Part shown: piece after piece, positions 45,929 through 53,381 of the stretch
Position numbering within the stretch: the first letter of the stretch is position 1
How the letters are laid out: each line of letters opens with the position of its first letter
NCBI RefSeq assembly: GCF_900496965.1
Contig: NZ_UFQB01000010.1
Coordinates: 62,001-126,000, forward strand
DNA length: 64,000 bases
Direction: 5' to 3'
From: Achromobacter agilis
GTDB taxonomy: Bacteria; Pseudomonadota; Gammaproteobacteria; Burkholderiales; Burkholderiaceae_B
Position numbers and translations under genes: made by a program
The notes under the pieces: generated by a model
Told to the model about the DNA's origin: nothing
The model's database searches: none
The model's input: only the letters and a program-made list of their open reading frames with translations

Positions 45929-46873
45929 GGCCCCTGCCGCCGCGACCGGCGTCAGGACGGGCTTGCCGGCGAAATGCGCGCTGGCGTTGTCCAGGAACAG
46001 CATGACCGTGGCGTCCACGGCTTCCGGCGAACGGCCGGCGCTGTGCGGCGTCAGCACGACGTTGTCGAGCCGCTTGAGCGCGTCCGGGACCGCCGGTTCG
46101 CCGTCCACCACATCCAGACCAGCGCCCGCAATGCGGTTGGCGGCCAGCGCCGAGATCAGCGCTGCCGTGTCGACCACGCTGCCGCGCGCGATATTGATCA
46201 GATAACCGCCTGGGCCCAATGCCTGCAGCACGTCCGCGTCCACCAGATGCCGCGTGGCCGCGCCGCCGGGCGTGGCCACCACCAGGAAATCCGATTCGGC
46301 AGCCAGCGCGCGCGGGTTGTCGAAATAGCGGTATCCGGTTTCGGGCCGCGCGCGCCGGTTGTAATAACCGATCTGCATGCCGAAGCCGTTGGCGCCGCGC
46401 TTGGCGATCTCGAGGCCGATCGTGCCCAGGCCCAGGATGCCCAGGCGCTTGCCCGTGATCTGCGGCCCCATGAAGCCGCTCCAATGCCCCTGGCGCACCC
46501 AGGCGTCGGCCTGCGGAAGGCGGCGCGCCGCGCCCAGCAGCAGCGCCATCGCGTGGTCGGCCACCGCCACCGCGTTGGCGCCGGGGCCGTTCGTGACCAC
46601 GATGCCGCGCGCGGCGGCCGCCGCGAGATCGATGTTCTCGTACCCGACGCCCAGCGAACAGATCATTTCAAGTTTGGGAAGCGCCGCGATCTCATTCGCG
46701 TAGAGCCCGGTAGCGCCGCGCGTCAGCACGATGCGGATCTCATCCGCGTGATCGCGGATCGCGCGGGCGCGCGATTCGTCGGTGGGTGCATAAATGGGGC
46801 GGAAACCGCGCGTTTCGAATACCGGCAGGTAATCCTGCACGCTTTCTATCAGGATAAGCAGAGGGATGGTCAT
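45908..46873 (-). CDS. D-2-hydroxyacid dehydrogenase (GhrB/HprA-like)
   Basis: A 321-residue NAD(P)-dependent dehydrogenase. It has the Rossmann motif LGILGLGTIGLEIAKRG (about residues 144-160), INIARGSVVDTAAL with the catalytic Arg, GLDVVDGEP with the Glu, and LTPHSAG with the His. Such enzymes reduce glyoxylate, hydroxypyruvate or other 2-oxoacids. The residues around the substrate loop (CSLGVGYENID) are standard. No pathway neighbours help to choose the substrate. Confidence 0.9.
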   Translation of the reverse strand: MTIPLLILIESVQDYLPVFETRGFRPIYAPTDESRARAIRDHADEIRIVLTRGATGLYANEIAALPKLEMICSLGVGYENIDLAAAAARGIVVTNGPGANAVAVADHAMALLLGAARRLPQADAWVRQGHWSGFMGPQITGKRLGILGLGTIGLEIAKRGANGFGMQIGYYNRRARPETGYRYFDNPRALAAESDFLVVATPGGAATRHLVDADVLQALGPGGYLINIARGSVVDTAALISALAANRIAGAGLDVVDGEPAVPDALKRLDNVVLTPHSAGRSPEAVDATVMLFLDNASAHFAGKPVLTPVAAAGAARLAAG

Positions 46874-47008
46874 GGTCGGGAATGCCGCGGGCGGCGGAGC
46901 TGCGCAAAAACCCGGGCATCTTACGCTGCGCCTTCCCTGCGCGCCACCCGGCCGCTCGCGTACCGGCCGGCAAGCGGCCAGTATGCGGCCCCGGCCTCGA
47001 CCGCAGCG

Positions 47009-47161
47009 CTACAGGCGTCCCGTCAGCAACATCACGATCAGAATGATCAGCAGGATGCCCAGGATGCCGCTGGGGTAGTAGCCCCAGCCCCGGCTGTGCG
47101 GCCAGGCGGGCACCGCGCCCAAGAGCAGCAGGATAAGGACGATCAGCAGAATGGTCGACAT
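47009..47161 (-). CDS. DUF3309 family small membrane protein
   Basis: A 50-residue protein starting MSTILLIVLILLLLGAVPAW and ending LLIILIVMLLTGRL, with the central HSRGWGYYPSGILG that defines DUF3309. GAGGAG precedes the ATG at 47161. It follows the Pro-rich gene by 33 bases on the same strand and probably shares its sigma-54 promoter. Two membrane segments are predicted; function unknown. Confidence 0.85.
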   Translation of the reverse strand: MSTILLIVLILLLLGAVPAWPHSRGWGYYPSGILGILLIILIVMLLTGRL

Positions 47162-47194
47162 GGCGACTCCTCGTTATTTATCGATTCGAATTCT

Positions 47195-47374
47195 TCATTG
47201 GCAGGCAGGCGTCGCGTCCCGGGGCGGGATGATGTCCTTGCCCGGCGGCGATAGCGGGGGCAGGTCGACGTCCGGTTCGTCGGTGTCGGGATCCACGGGC
47301 AGGTCGCCCGGCGGCGAGCCCGGCGGGATCGGATCCGGTTTGGGTGGAACGTGCAGGGAGATGGCAGGTTGCAT
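47195..47374 (-). CDS. Small Pro/Asp-rich protein
   Basis: A 59-residue protein (MQPAISLHVPPKPDPIPPG, then acidic PVDPDTDEPDVDLPPLSPPG). GGAGG lies 5 bases before the ATG at 47374, and a sigma-54 type promoter lies 34 bases further upstream, which supports expression. Disordered, with no signal peptide and no family recognised. It heads a likely two-gene unit with the DUF3309 gene. Confidence 0.6.
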   Translation of the reverse strand: MQPAISLHVPPKPDPIPPGSPPGDLPVDPDTDEPDVDLPPLSPPGKDIIPPRDATPACQ

Positions 47375-47407
47375 GGCGGCCTCCGGTTGTGAATCCTGGC
47401 CATCTGC

Positions 47408-47423
47408 AGCAAGTGCCGTTCCC
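47408..47423 (-). promoter_or_regulatory. Sigma-54 (-24/-12) promoter of the Pro-rich/DUF3309 unit
   Basis: Minus strand: GGGAACGGCACTTGCT, with GG at 47422-47421 and GC at 47410-47409. One departure (A for C) in the CACG part. Start of transcription near 47398, 24 bases before the ATG at 47374. Confidence 0.65.
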
Positions 47424-47517
47424 GGCGCCCGGCGGCTCGCTGGCCGCGAGCGGCTTCGTCCTGTATGGAGGGGTCTGGTTTACCCGGCATGCGCGGAACG
47501 TCGACGGGACCGCGCGG

Positions 47518-47533
47518 CGGCAGTATCTTAGCG
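47518..47533 (+). promoter_or_regulatory. Weak sigma-54-like site upstream of the Csp gene
   Basis: CGGCAGTATCTTAGCG has GG (47519-47520) and GC (47531-47532) at the right spacing but a poor TTGC element (TAGC) and a broken CACG. It would place the start near 47544, 38 bases before the Csp ATG. Much less convincing than the others. Confidence 0.3.
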
Positions 47534-47581
47534 TTGTCATCCGGCTGCTTGCGCGGGAACCGCAACTCACAAGGAGATGCA

Positions 47582-47911
47582 ATGCGAGACCCAAATTTCC
47601 AGCAATGTGTGCAAGCCTGCTATGAATGCGCCATTGCTTGCGATGTATGCGCCGCAATGTGCCTGGAGGACGATCCCGCCCGCATGAAACATTGCATCGG
47701 CCTGTGCACCGATTGCGCGGCGGTCTGCAGGCTGTGCGCGGCGATGCTGGCGCGCGACGGCGAGTTTTCTACCGCGCTCTGCACGTTGTGCGCGCTCGTC
47801 TGCGAATCCTGCGCGCGCGAATGTTCGGCGCACGGCGCGCAGCATTGCCAGATCTGCGCGGGCGCCTGCCTGAGCTGCACGCTGGCATGCCGCGACATGC
47901 TCGAACCGTAA
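47582..47911 (+). CDS. Cytosolic four-helix-bundle copper storage protein (Csp3-like)
   Basis: A 109-residue protein with 21 cysteines spaced CxxxC and CxxC along four helices (CVQACYECAIACDVCAAMC, CIGLCTDCAAVCRLC, CTLCALVCESCAREC, CQICAGACLSCTLAC), as in Csp proteins, which line a helical bundle with thiolates and bind many Cu(I) ions. There is no signal peptide, so it belongs to the cytosolic Csp3 type. AAGGAG precedes the ATG. It lies between stress-type small genes rather than in a copper operon; whether it is copper-induced or part of the local stress regulon is open. Confidence 0.9.
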   Translation: MRDPNFQQCVQACYECAIACDVCAAMCLEDDPARMKHCIGLCTDCAAVCRLCAAMLARDGEFSTALCTLCALVCESCARECSAHGAQHCQICAGACLSCTLACRDMLEP

Positions 47912-47985
47912 TGCACGACTTGCCGCGCGGCCGCCCGGGCCGGCCCGCGCAGGCGCACTTCCAGCCCGACCGTCAGGAGCTTTCG

Positions 47986-48327
47986 ATGGCTACAACGAAC
48001 ACCCCCCTGCCCTCCGACTTCCCCGAGAACGGCCCGGACAACAGCGGCATGCGCCGCCGCGGGCGGCACCCGGAGTCCTGGATCGACGAACTCGAGGCCA
48101 CGCTCAACGACAAGGACGCCACCGACCTGGAAGCGCTCCGGTCCAGATTGTCGGAGCAGTTGCGGGCCACCCGCCGCAGCCTGCGCGACGCCTCCGACAA
48201 CGCGAGCGACCTCATGCGCGAAACCATCGACTGCACCGAGGAGTACATCCACGCCCGGCCGTGGCAGGCGATCGGGCTCGTCGCCGGCGCGGCCTTTCTG
48301 TTCGGCGTCGTGGTCGGCCGCCAGTAG
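47986..48327 (+). CDS. DUF883 (ElaB/YqjD) family tail-anchored protein
   Basis: A 113-residue protein with a helical body (LRSRLSEQLRATRRSLRDASD), the family motif TEEYIHARPWQAIGL and a C-terminal membrane segment (VAGAAFLFGVVVGRQ). AGGAG precedes the ATG. E. coli relatives are stationary-phase proteins that attach ribosomes to the membrane. It is 74 bases downstream of the Csp gene and just upstream of ku. A second paralogue lies at 20951. Confidence 0.85.
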   Translation: MATTNTPLPSDFPENGPDNSGMRRRGRHPESWIDELEATLNDKDATDLEALRSRLSEQLRATRRSLRDASDNASDLMRETIDCTEEYIHARPWQAIGLVAGAAFLFGVVVGRQ

Positions 48328-48351
48328 ACGCGCTTGGGGGCTGGCTCCGCC

Positions 48352-48367
48352 GGGCACGCATCTTGCT
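48352..48367 (+). promoter_or_regulatory. Sigma-54 (-24/-12) promoter of ku-ligD
   Basis: GGGCACGCATCTTGCT: GG at 48353-48354, GC at 48365-48366, full CACG and TTGC elements. Transcription would begin near 48377, 23 bases before the ku ATG. It starts 25 bases after the DUF883 stop. Confidence 0.78.
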
Positions 48368-48399
48368 GGCCAGTACGTCCCCGACAACTGGAGCCGGCC

Positions 48400-49281
48400 A
48401 TGGCGCGAATCATCTGGAAAGGCGCGATCTCGTTCGGCCTGGTGCACGTGCCGATCGTGGTCCATGCCGCCACGCGGCCGCACCGGCTGGATTTCGACTG
48501 GATAGACCGCCGCGACAATGCGCCCGTCGGCTACCAGCGCATCAACAAGCGCACCGGCAAGGCCATCGCCTCGGAGGACATCGTCAAGGGGTACGAGTAC
48601 GAGAAAGGCGAATACGTCTATATGAACGATGAAGACTTCAAGCGCGCCAACGTCGCCGCCACGCAGACCGTGGAGATCCAAGGCTTCGTGGACGCCGCGG
48701 AAGTTCCCATCTATTACTACGACACGCCCTATTACCTTGCGCCGGACCGCCGCGGCGAGAAGGGATATGCCCTGCTGCGCGAAGTGCTCAGGCGGGCCGG
48801 CAAACTGGGTCTGGCGCGCGTCGTCCTGCATACCCGCCAGTACCTGTGCGCGCTGCTGCCGCAGGGCGACGCCCTGATGCTCATCACCCTGCGCTACGCC
48901 GACGAGATGCGCTCCGCGCAAGACCTGGACCTGCCCGGCGGCAAGGCGGACGCTCCCGCCGCGCGCGAACGCGACATGGCGATGCGGCTCGTGGACGATA
49001 TGACCGTCCCCTGGGACCCGGCGGCCTACCGCGACGACTACCGCGAAGACCTGCTGAAAGCGATCGGCAAGAAGGTCAAGGCAGGCAAAACCCACGAGCT
49101 GAGCGAACCCGACGCGAAACGGCCTCGCGAATCCGCCAAGGTGATCGACCTGATGGCCTTGCTTAAACAGAGCGTCGAAGAACGCGGCGCTGCCAGGAAG
49201 CCCCCCGCCAGGCAACGGCCGGCCGCCAAGAAAACCTCCGCCCGCAAATCCGCCGCGCCGGCCAAACGCAAGGCCGCATAG
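48400..49281 (+). CDS. ku: Ku protein, DNA end binding for NHEJ
   Basis: A 293-residue bacterial Ku homodimer subunit that encircles DNA ends and recruits LigD. The core is complete: MARIIWKGAISFGLVHVPI at the N-terminus, YEYEKGEYVYMNDEDF, YYLAPDRRGEKGYALLREVL and MRLVDDMTVPWDPAAYRDDYREDLL. The Lys/Ala-rich tail (from about residue 265, KKTSARKSAAPAKRKAA) is the usual basic extension. GGAG precedes the ATG; an in-frame start at 48334 would overlap the promoter and is rejected. ligD follows after 9 bases. Confidence 0.94.
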   Translation: MARIIWKGAISFGLVHVPIVVHAATRPHRLDFDWIDRRDNAPVGYQRINKRTGKAIASEDIVKGYEYEKGEYVYMNDEDFKRANVAATQTVEIQGFVDAAEVPIYYYDTPYYLAPDRRGEKGYALLREVLRRAGKLGLARVVLHTRQYLCALLPQGDALMLITLRYADEMRSAQDLDLPGGKADAPAARERDMAMRLVDDMTVPWDPAAYRDDYREDLLKAIGKKVKAGKTHELSEPDAKRPRESAKVIDLMALLKQSVEERGAARKPPARQRPAAKKTSARKSAAPAKRKAA

Positions 49282-49290
49282 GGAGGCGCC

Positions 49291-51690
49291 ATGAGCGGAC
49301 CGCTATCCCGGTACCGAGAGAAACGCGACTTCACCGGCACCCGCGAACCCGCGGGCAAGGCGCCCAAGGCCCGCGCCGGCACCGCGCTGTCCTTCGTGGT
49401 CCAGCGTCACGAGGCCCGTGCCCTGCATTACGATTTCCGGCTGGAGCTCGATGGCGTGCTGGTGAGCTGGGCGGTGCCCAAGGGGCCGAGCCGCGATCCG
49501 GATGTGAAGCGCCTGGCGATCAGGGTGGAGGATCATCCGGTCGAATACGGAAAATTCGAAGGCGACATTCCGAAGGGCCACTATGGCGCGGGGCATGTGG
49601 ACATCTGGGACTGCGGAACCTGGACGCCGGATGGCGACCCCAGGCACGGGCTCGCCCGGGGCCATCTGCGCTTTACCCTGAACGGCGGTACCCTCAAAGG
49701 CGCCTGGGCATTGCTGCGGCTGGGCAAGGAAGGCAAGCAATGGCTGCTGCGCAAGCTGGATGACGGCGCCATCGTGGAAGGCGACGACGCCGAGGCCCCC
49801 GCGAGCCAGGCGGCGGGCCGTCGCGCGCCGCTGCCGGCGACCCTGGAGCCGCAACTCGCCACCCTGGTCGACGCCCCGCCGCAAGGCCCCGGCTGGTCGT
49901 ATGAGGTCAAGTACGACGGCTATCGCATTCTGTGCCGCTTCAAGCAGGGACGCGCTCGCCTCGTCAGCCGCAACGGCAAGGACTGGACCGGCCGCATGGC
50001 GGTCCTGGCGCAGGCCTTGAGCGCGCTGGACCTGCCCGACGGCTGGATGGACGGCGAAGTGGTTTGCCTGGACGAACGCGGCGTCTCCGATTTCCAGCTG
50101 TTGCAGAACGCCCTGGACGGCCGGACCGCCGAGCTGTCCTTCATGGCGTTCGACCTGCCCTACTGGGACGGCGCCGATCTGCGCGCCCTGCCCTTGTCCG
50201 AGCGGCAGTCGCGGCTGGAAGCGGTGCTGGCCGCTATGCCCGAAGCCGGCCCCTTGCTGATGACCCAGCGCCTCGAAGTAGCCGACGGCACCGAAGGCCG
50301 CGCGGCCTGGTCCGAGGCCTGCCGGCTGAGCCTGGAAGGGCTGATCTGCAAGCGCCTCGATTCGCGCTACACCGCGGGCCGCGGCACCGCCTGGCTGAAA
50401 CTCAAGTGCCGGCCCCGGCAGGAATACGTGATCGGCGGCTACACCGCGCCCGGCGGTTCGCGCAAGCACTTCGGCGCGCTGCTGGTGGGCCTGCGCAAAG
50501 GCAGGAAACTGGAATACGCGGGCCGGGTCGGCACGGGCTTCAGCGCCGCCACCCTGTCATCGCTCCACAAAAAACTGAGCGCGCTGGAAACCGATGCCAG
50601 CCCCTTCGACGCCGAACTGCCGGGCCCCGGCCGCGATGGCCGGAGCGCGGGCGGGATCCATTGGGTCAAGCCGCAGCTGGTCGCGGAAATCCACTATGCC
50701 AGCCTGACCCGGGACAAGCTGCTGCGCCAGGCATCGTTCGTCGGGCTGCGCGACGACAAGCCCGCCAGCGAAGTCAGCGGCGAGGCGGCCGTGGCGCCGG
50801 CCGATTCGGACGCCACCGCGAACGGCAAGGTGGGCAAAACGCGCATCACCCACCCCGCGCGCGTGATCATCCATGACCCCGACACCACCAAGCTCGACCT
50901 GGCGCGCTACTACGAATCGGCCGGCCGCCTGATCCTGCCGCACCTGCAAGGCCGGCGCATTGCGCTGCTACGCTGTCCGGATGGCACCGATGCCACGTGC
51001 TTTTTCCAGAAGCACATCAGCGGCCAGTTGCCCGAGGGTCTGGAACGCGACGGCGAACACCTGCTGATCCGCTCTGTCGAGGGCGTGCTCGCGCTGGTGC
51101 AGCGCGGCGTGATCGAATTCCATACTTGGGGTGGCCGGGCTCCCCATCCCGATGAGCCCGACCGCATCACCATCGACCTCGATCCGGGCCCGGACGTGCC
51201 GTGGAAGGCTGTGGCCGAAGGCGCGCAACTGGCGCGCGGGCTGATGCGGGAAATCGGCCTCGCGCCGTTTCTCAAGACCACCGGCGGCAAAGGCCTGCAC
51301 CTGGTCGCACCGATCCGTCCGACCCAGCCCTGGGAAACCGTCAAGGGCCTGGCGCACGCCCTGGCCGACGAGCTGGCCCGGGTCATTCCGGAACGCTTCA
51401 CGTCCAATATGTCCAAGGCGCGCCGCCGGGGACGCATCTTCGTCGACTACTTGCGCAACGGCAATGGCGCCACGGCCATTGCGGCGTATTCCGCCCGGGC
51501 GCGCGCCGGCGCCCCGGTGTCCATGCCGGTCGGTTGGGATGCCCTGGAATCGGGCCGCGACCTGCGCGGCGCGGCCTACAACATCCGCAACGCGATGGAC
51601 CTTGCACAGGAGTTGGGCGACCCATGGCGCGGCTACGAGGCCGCGCGCAGGACGGTGGGGCCGCGCATGCTGAAGAAGCTGGGGCGATAA
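49291..51690 (+). CDS. ligD: Multifunctional ATP-dependent DNA ligase D (PE-LIG-POL)
   Basis: A 799-residue end-joining enzyme. Residues about 1-165 are the 3'-phosphoesterase with HEARALHYDFRLELDG (metal-binding His and Asp). Residues about 180-480 are the ligase with the adenylated lysine K207 in VKYDGYR and the downstream motifs DGEVVCLDERG and EGLICKRLDSRY. Residues about 525-799 are the primase-polymerase with metal-binding D629-L-D631 in IDLDPGP and KTTGGKGLHLVAP. The domain order is that of Pseudomonas LigD, not Mycobacterium. GGGAGG precedes the ATG. Confidence 0.94.
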   Translation: MSGPLSRYREKRDFTGTREPAGKAPKARAGTALSFVVQRHEARALHYDFRLELDGVLVSWAVPKGPSRDPDVKRLAIRVEDHPVEYGKFEGDIPKGHYGAGHVDIWDCGTWTPDGDPRHGLARGHLRFTLNGGTLKGAWALLRLGKEGKQWLLRKLDDGAIVEGDDAEAPASQAAGRRAPLPATLEPQLATLVDAPPQGPGWSYEVKYDGYRILCRFKQGRARLVSRNGKDWTGRMAVLAQALSALDLPDGWMDGEVVCLDERGVSDFQLLQNALDGRTAELSFMAFDLPYWDGADLRALPLSERQSRLEAVLAAMPEAGPLLMTQRLEVADGTEGRAAWSEACRLSLEGLICKRLDSRYTAGRGTAWLKLKCRPRQEYVIGGYTAPGGSRKHFGALLVGLRKGRKLEYAGRVGTGFSAATLSSLHKKLSALETDASPFDAELPGPGRDGRSAGGIHWVKPQLVAEIHYASLTRDKLLRQASFVGLRDDKPASEVSGEAAVAPADSDATANGKVGKTRITHPARVIIHDPDTTKLDLARYYESAGRLILPHLQGRRIALLRCPDGTDATCFFQKHISGQLPEGLERDGEHLLIRSVEGVLALVQRGVIEFHTWGGRAPHPDEPDRITIDLDPGPDVPWKAVAEGAQLARGLMREIGLAPFLKTTGGKGLHLVAPIRPTQPWETVKGLAHALADELARVIPERFTSNMSKARRRGRIFVDYLRNGNGATAIAAYSARARAGAPVSMPVGWDALESGRDLRGAAYNIRNAMDLAQELGDPWRGYEAARRTVGPRMLKKLGR

Positions 51691-51739
51691 GGCGGCCGCA
51701 TGGCTGCGCCGTCCACGGCCTGCCCGCCCGCGCTTGCCG

Positions 51740-52360
51740 CTACTTCTCCGGCACGATCAGGGCGGGCGCCTCGCGGGAGGCCGGCGACACCGCCGGTGCC
51801 TCGCCCTTCACGGGGGGCTGTAATTTATCCGGACCGGCCGGCGTGCCGCGCTGGAGCACGCGGCTCATGGCCAGGTGCTCCGCCACGGTCGGCAAGGACC
51901 GCACGGCGAAATCCCGCACTTGCGGATCCTCGGATTGCCGGGCCGCCGTCTCGAACAGGCGATTGGCGTTGACGTGCGCATCCACCGCGGCCTTCTTCAC
52001 ATACACGACGTCGAAATCGGGGCCCTTCCTGCCGCGCAGTGCTTCCAACGTGCCGCGGTCCGGCTCGGACGGGCGGTCGGGCAGCGTCACCTGTTTCTGC
52101 AAAGCCAGCGTCTTGATGTCGCCGTTCATGGCGCGATGCTGCTCCAGCATCTTCGCCGCGTAGGCCTTGATTTCGCTGCTGTCGGCGCGTTGTTGCGCCA
52201 GCTGCGCGGCTTCCATCTCGAACAGCCCGGCGCCGGCCGCCGCCTGCAGAAAGCGCGCGTCCGCTTCGGCCAGGCCCTGCGCGTACGCGGGCCCTGGGGC
52301 GGCCGCCAGCGCCAACAACAACACCGCCGCCGCGCCGCGCATCCATAAGGTCTTGCTCAT
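51740..52360 (-). CDS. DUF4142 family periplasmic protein
   Basis: A 206-residue protein with a signal peptide (MSKTLWMRGAAAVLLLALAA, cleavage near AYA-QG at about 27). The mature part is helical with EADARFLQAAAGAGLFEMEAAQLA, KAYAAKMLEQHRAMNGDIKTLA and a second helix pair, the DUF4142 layout of two ferritin-like helical pairs. AGGAG precedes the ATG. It follows the 52404 gene by 43 bases on the same strand and is probably in the same unit. Function unknown; members are often general-stress induced. Confidence 0.82.
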   Translation of the reverse strand: MSKTLWMRGAAAVLLLALAAAPGPAYAQGLAEADARFLQAAAGAGLFEMEAAQLAQQRADSSEIKAYAAKMLEQHRAMNGDIKTLALQKQVTLPDRPSEPDRGTLEALRGRKGPDFDVVYVKKAAVDAHVNANRLFETAARQSEDPQVRDFAVRSLPTVAEHLAMSRVLQRGTPAGPDKLQPPVKGEAPAVSPASREAPALIVPEK

Positions 52361-52403
52361 ACTGGTCTCCTGGCGCCGTCACTGCGCCGGCGCTGCGTAC
52401 ATC

Positions 52404-52994
52404 TCACCCCGCCAGCGACGGCGTGTCCGCGCGCCGCGGCGGGGTCAAGGGATCGAAATCCTCCCACTTGCCGTCCAGCCAGCGGCCCTGCGCCCGTTCG
52501 ATGTCGCGGCCCCCGGCCTGGCTCAGCACCGTTCTCGCCAGCGCATCGCGCTCGGGAGACACATGCAGGGCCAGCATCACGCCGGCCTGGCGCAGATCCG
52601 GATGCACGTCCGGGGCTGGCGGCACGCCGGGCTGCGCGCGGCGTCCCCTGCCGATCACCCACAGGGCGCCGGCGAGCGCGCCCAGATAAGCGCCGACGCC
52701 GGCGGCGGCGATCACCAGCAGGATGGAAGCCGCCAGGCGCGCCGCGATCAAGCCGCCCAGGAGCGCGAAGAGCAGGCCCAGCGCCGACGCGCCGGCCACG
52801 GCGCCGAAGTGTCCGCCTCGCGCGTCGGGATCCGCCGCGCGATCCCCGCCTATCGGGAAGCGCGCGTGTTCGCCCGCCGTGTTGAGGTAGAAAGTATGGA
52901 TGTCGTCTTCGGTGAATCCTTCCGCGAAAAGCCTGCGCGCGGCCTCGGCGGCTTGGTCGAAGGTGTCGAACCTGGCTGCGACAATCAAGGACAT
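52404..52994 (-). CDS. Membrane protein with N-terminal stress-protein-like domain
   Basis: A 196-residue protein. The N-terminal ~45 residues (LIVAARFDTFDQAAEAARRL, then AEGFTEDDIHTFYL) resemble the sensor-like start of general-stress 17M/YflT-type proteins. A Gly/Ala-rich double membrane segment follows (GLLFALLGGLIAARLAASIL, VIAAAGVGAYLGALAGALWV), then a cytosolic C-terminal domain. GGAG precedes the ATG at 52994, and a sigma-54-like site lies 40 bases upstream. I do not recognise a named family. Confidence 0.7.
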   Translation of the reverse strand: MSLIVAARFDTFDQAAEAARRLFAEGFTEDDIHTFYLNTAGEHARFPIGGDRAADPDARGGHFGAVAGASALGLLFALLGGLIAARLAASILLVIAAAGVGAYLGALAGALWVIGRGRRAQPGVPPAPDVHPDLRQAGVMLALHVSPERDALARTVLSQAGGRDIERAQGRWLDGKWEDFDPLTPPRRADTPSLAG

Positions 52995-53033
52995 GGGGGA
53001 TCTCCGGTGCATGGATGGCATACCGGAAGCCGC

Positions 53034-53049
53034 AGCAATTGCCATACCC
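53034..53049 (-). promoter_or_regulatory. Sigma-54-like promoter of the 52994-51740 unit
   Basis: Minus strand: GGGTATGGCAATTGCT. GG at 53048-53047, GC at 53036-53035, full TTGCT; the CACG part is weak (TATG). The start would be near 53023, 29 bases before the ATG at 52994. Confidence 0.5.
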
Positions 53050-53054
53050 GGGAT

Positions 53055-53070
53055 CGGCACGCCGCTTGCC
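53055..53070 (+). promoter_or_regulatory. Sigma-54-type site pointing right, with no gene on its strand
   Basis: CGGCACGCCGCTTGCC has complete GG, CACG and TTGC elements at the right spacing, only 5 bases from the leftward site at 53034. A transcript from here would run antisense to the 53369 gene and the response regulator gene. It could be a regulatory RNA promoter or chance. Confidence 0.4.
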
Positions 53071-53153
53071 GCGAAGGTCGAAGCCCGCCACCAGGACAGC
53101 ACCATGGCGATCCCGTCGCGCCCCGCCGGGCTGCCGTGGCTGGACTGGCCGCC

Positions 53154-53369
53154 CTACTTCCCGCCCGGGCGCTTTCCCGGGTACTGGCCCCCTTCCTCGT
53201 ACTCCGGCCCTTTTTCGTTGGGCTTCCTGTCCGAGGCGCGCCCGGGAGGCGGCGGCTTGCCGAAGGCTGGCTTGTCCGCCCCGAACTGGCCGCTGCGGCG
53301 CGCGGCTTCGGCTTCGTCCTGCGGGGTATTGGCCTGCGATCCCGTGTCGGGTTTCTTGTCGTTGCTCAT
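53154..53369 (-). CDS. Small hydrophilic protein of unknown function
   Basis: A 71-residue charged protein (MSNDKKPDTGSQANTPQDEA, then GPEYEEGGQYPGKRPGGK). GGGAG precedes the ATG at 53369. It follows the response regulator gene by 12 bases and is probably co-transcribed with it. Disordered, stress-protein-like composition; no family recognised. The bases between it and the 52994 gene carry the two sigma-54 sites. Confidence 0.6.
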   Translation of the reverse strand: MSNDKKPDTGSQANTPQDEAEAARRSGQFGADKPAFGKPPPPGRASDRKPNEKGPEYEEGGQYPGKRPGGK

Positions 53370-53381
53370 GCTCGTCTCCCG

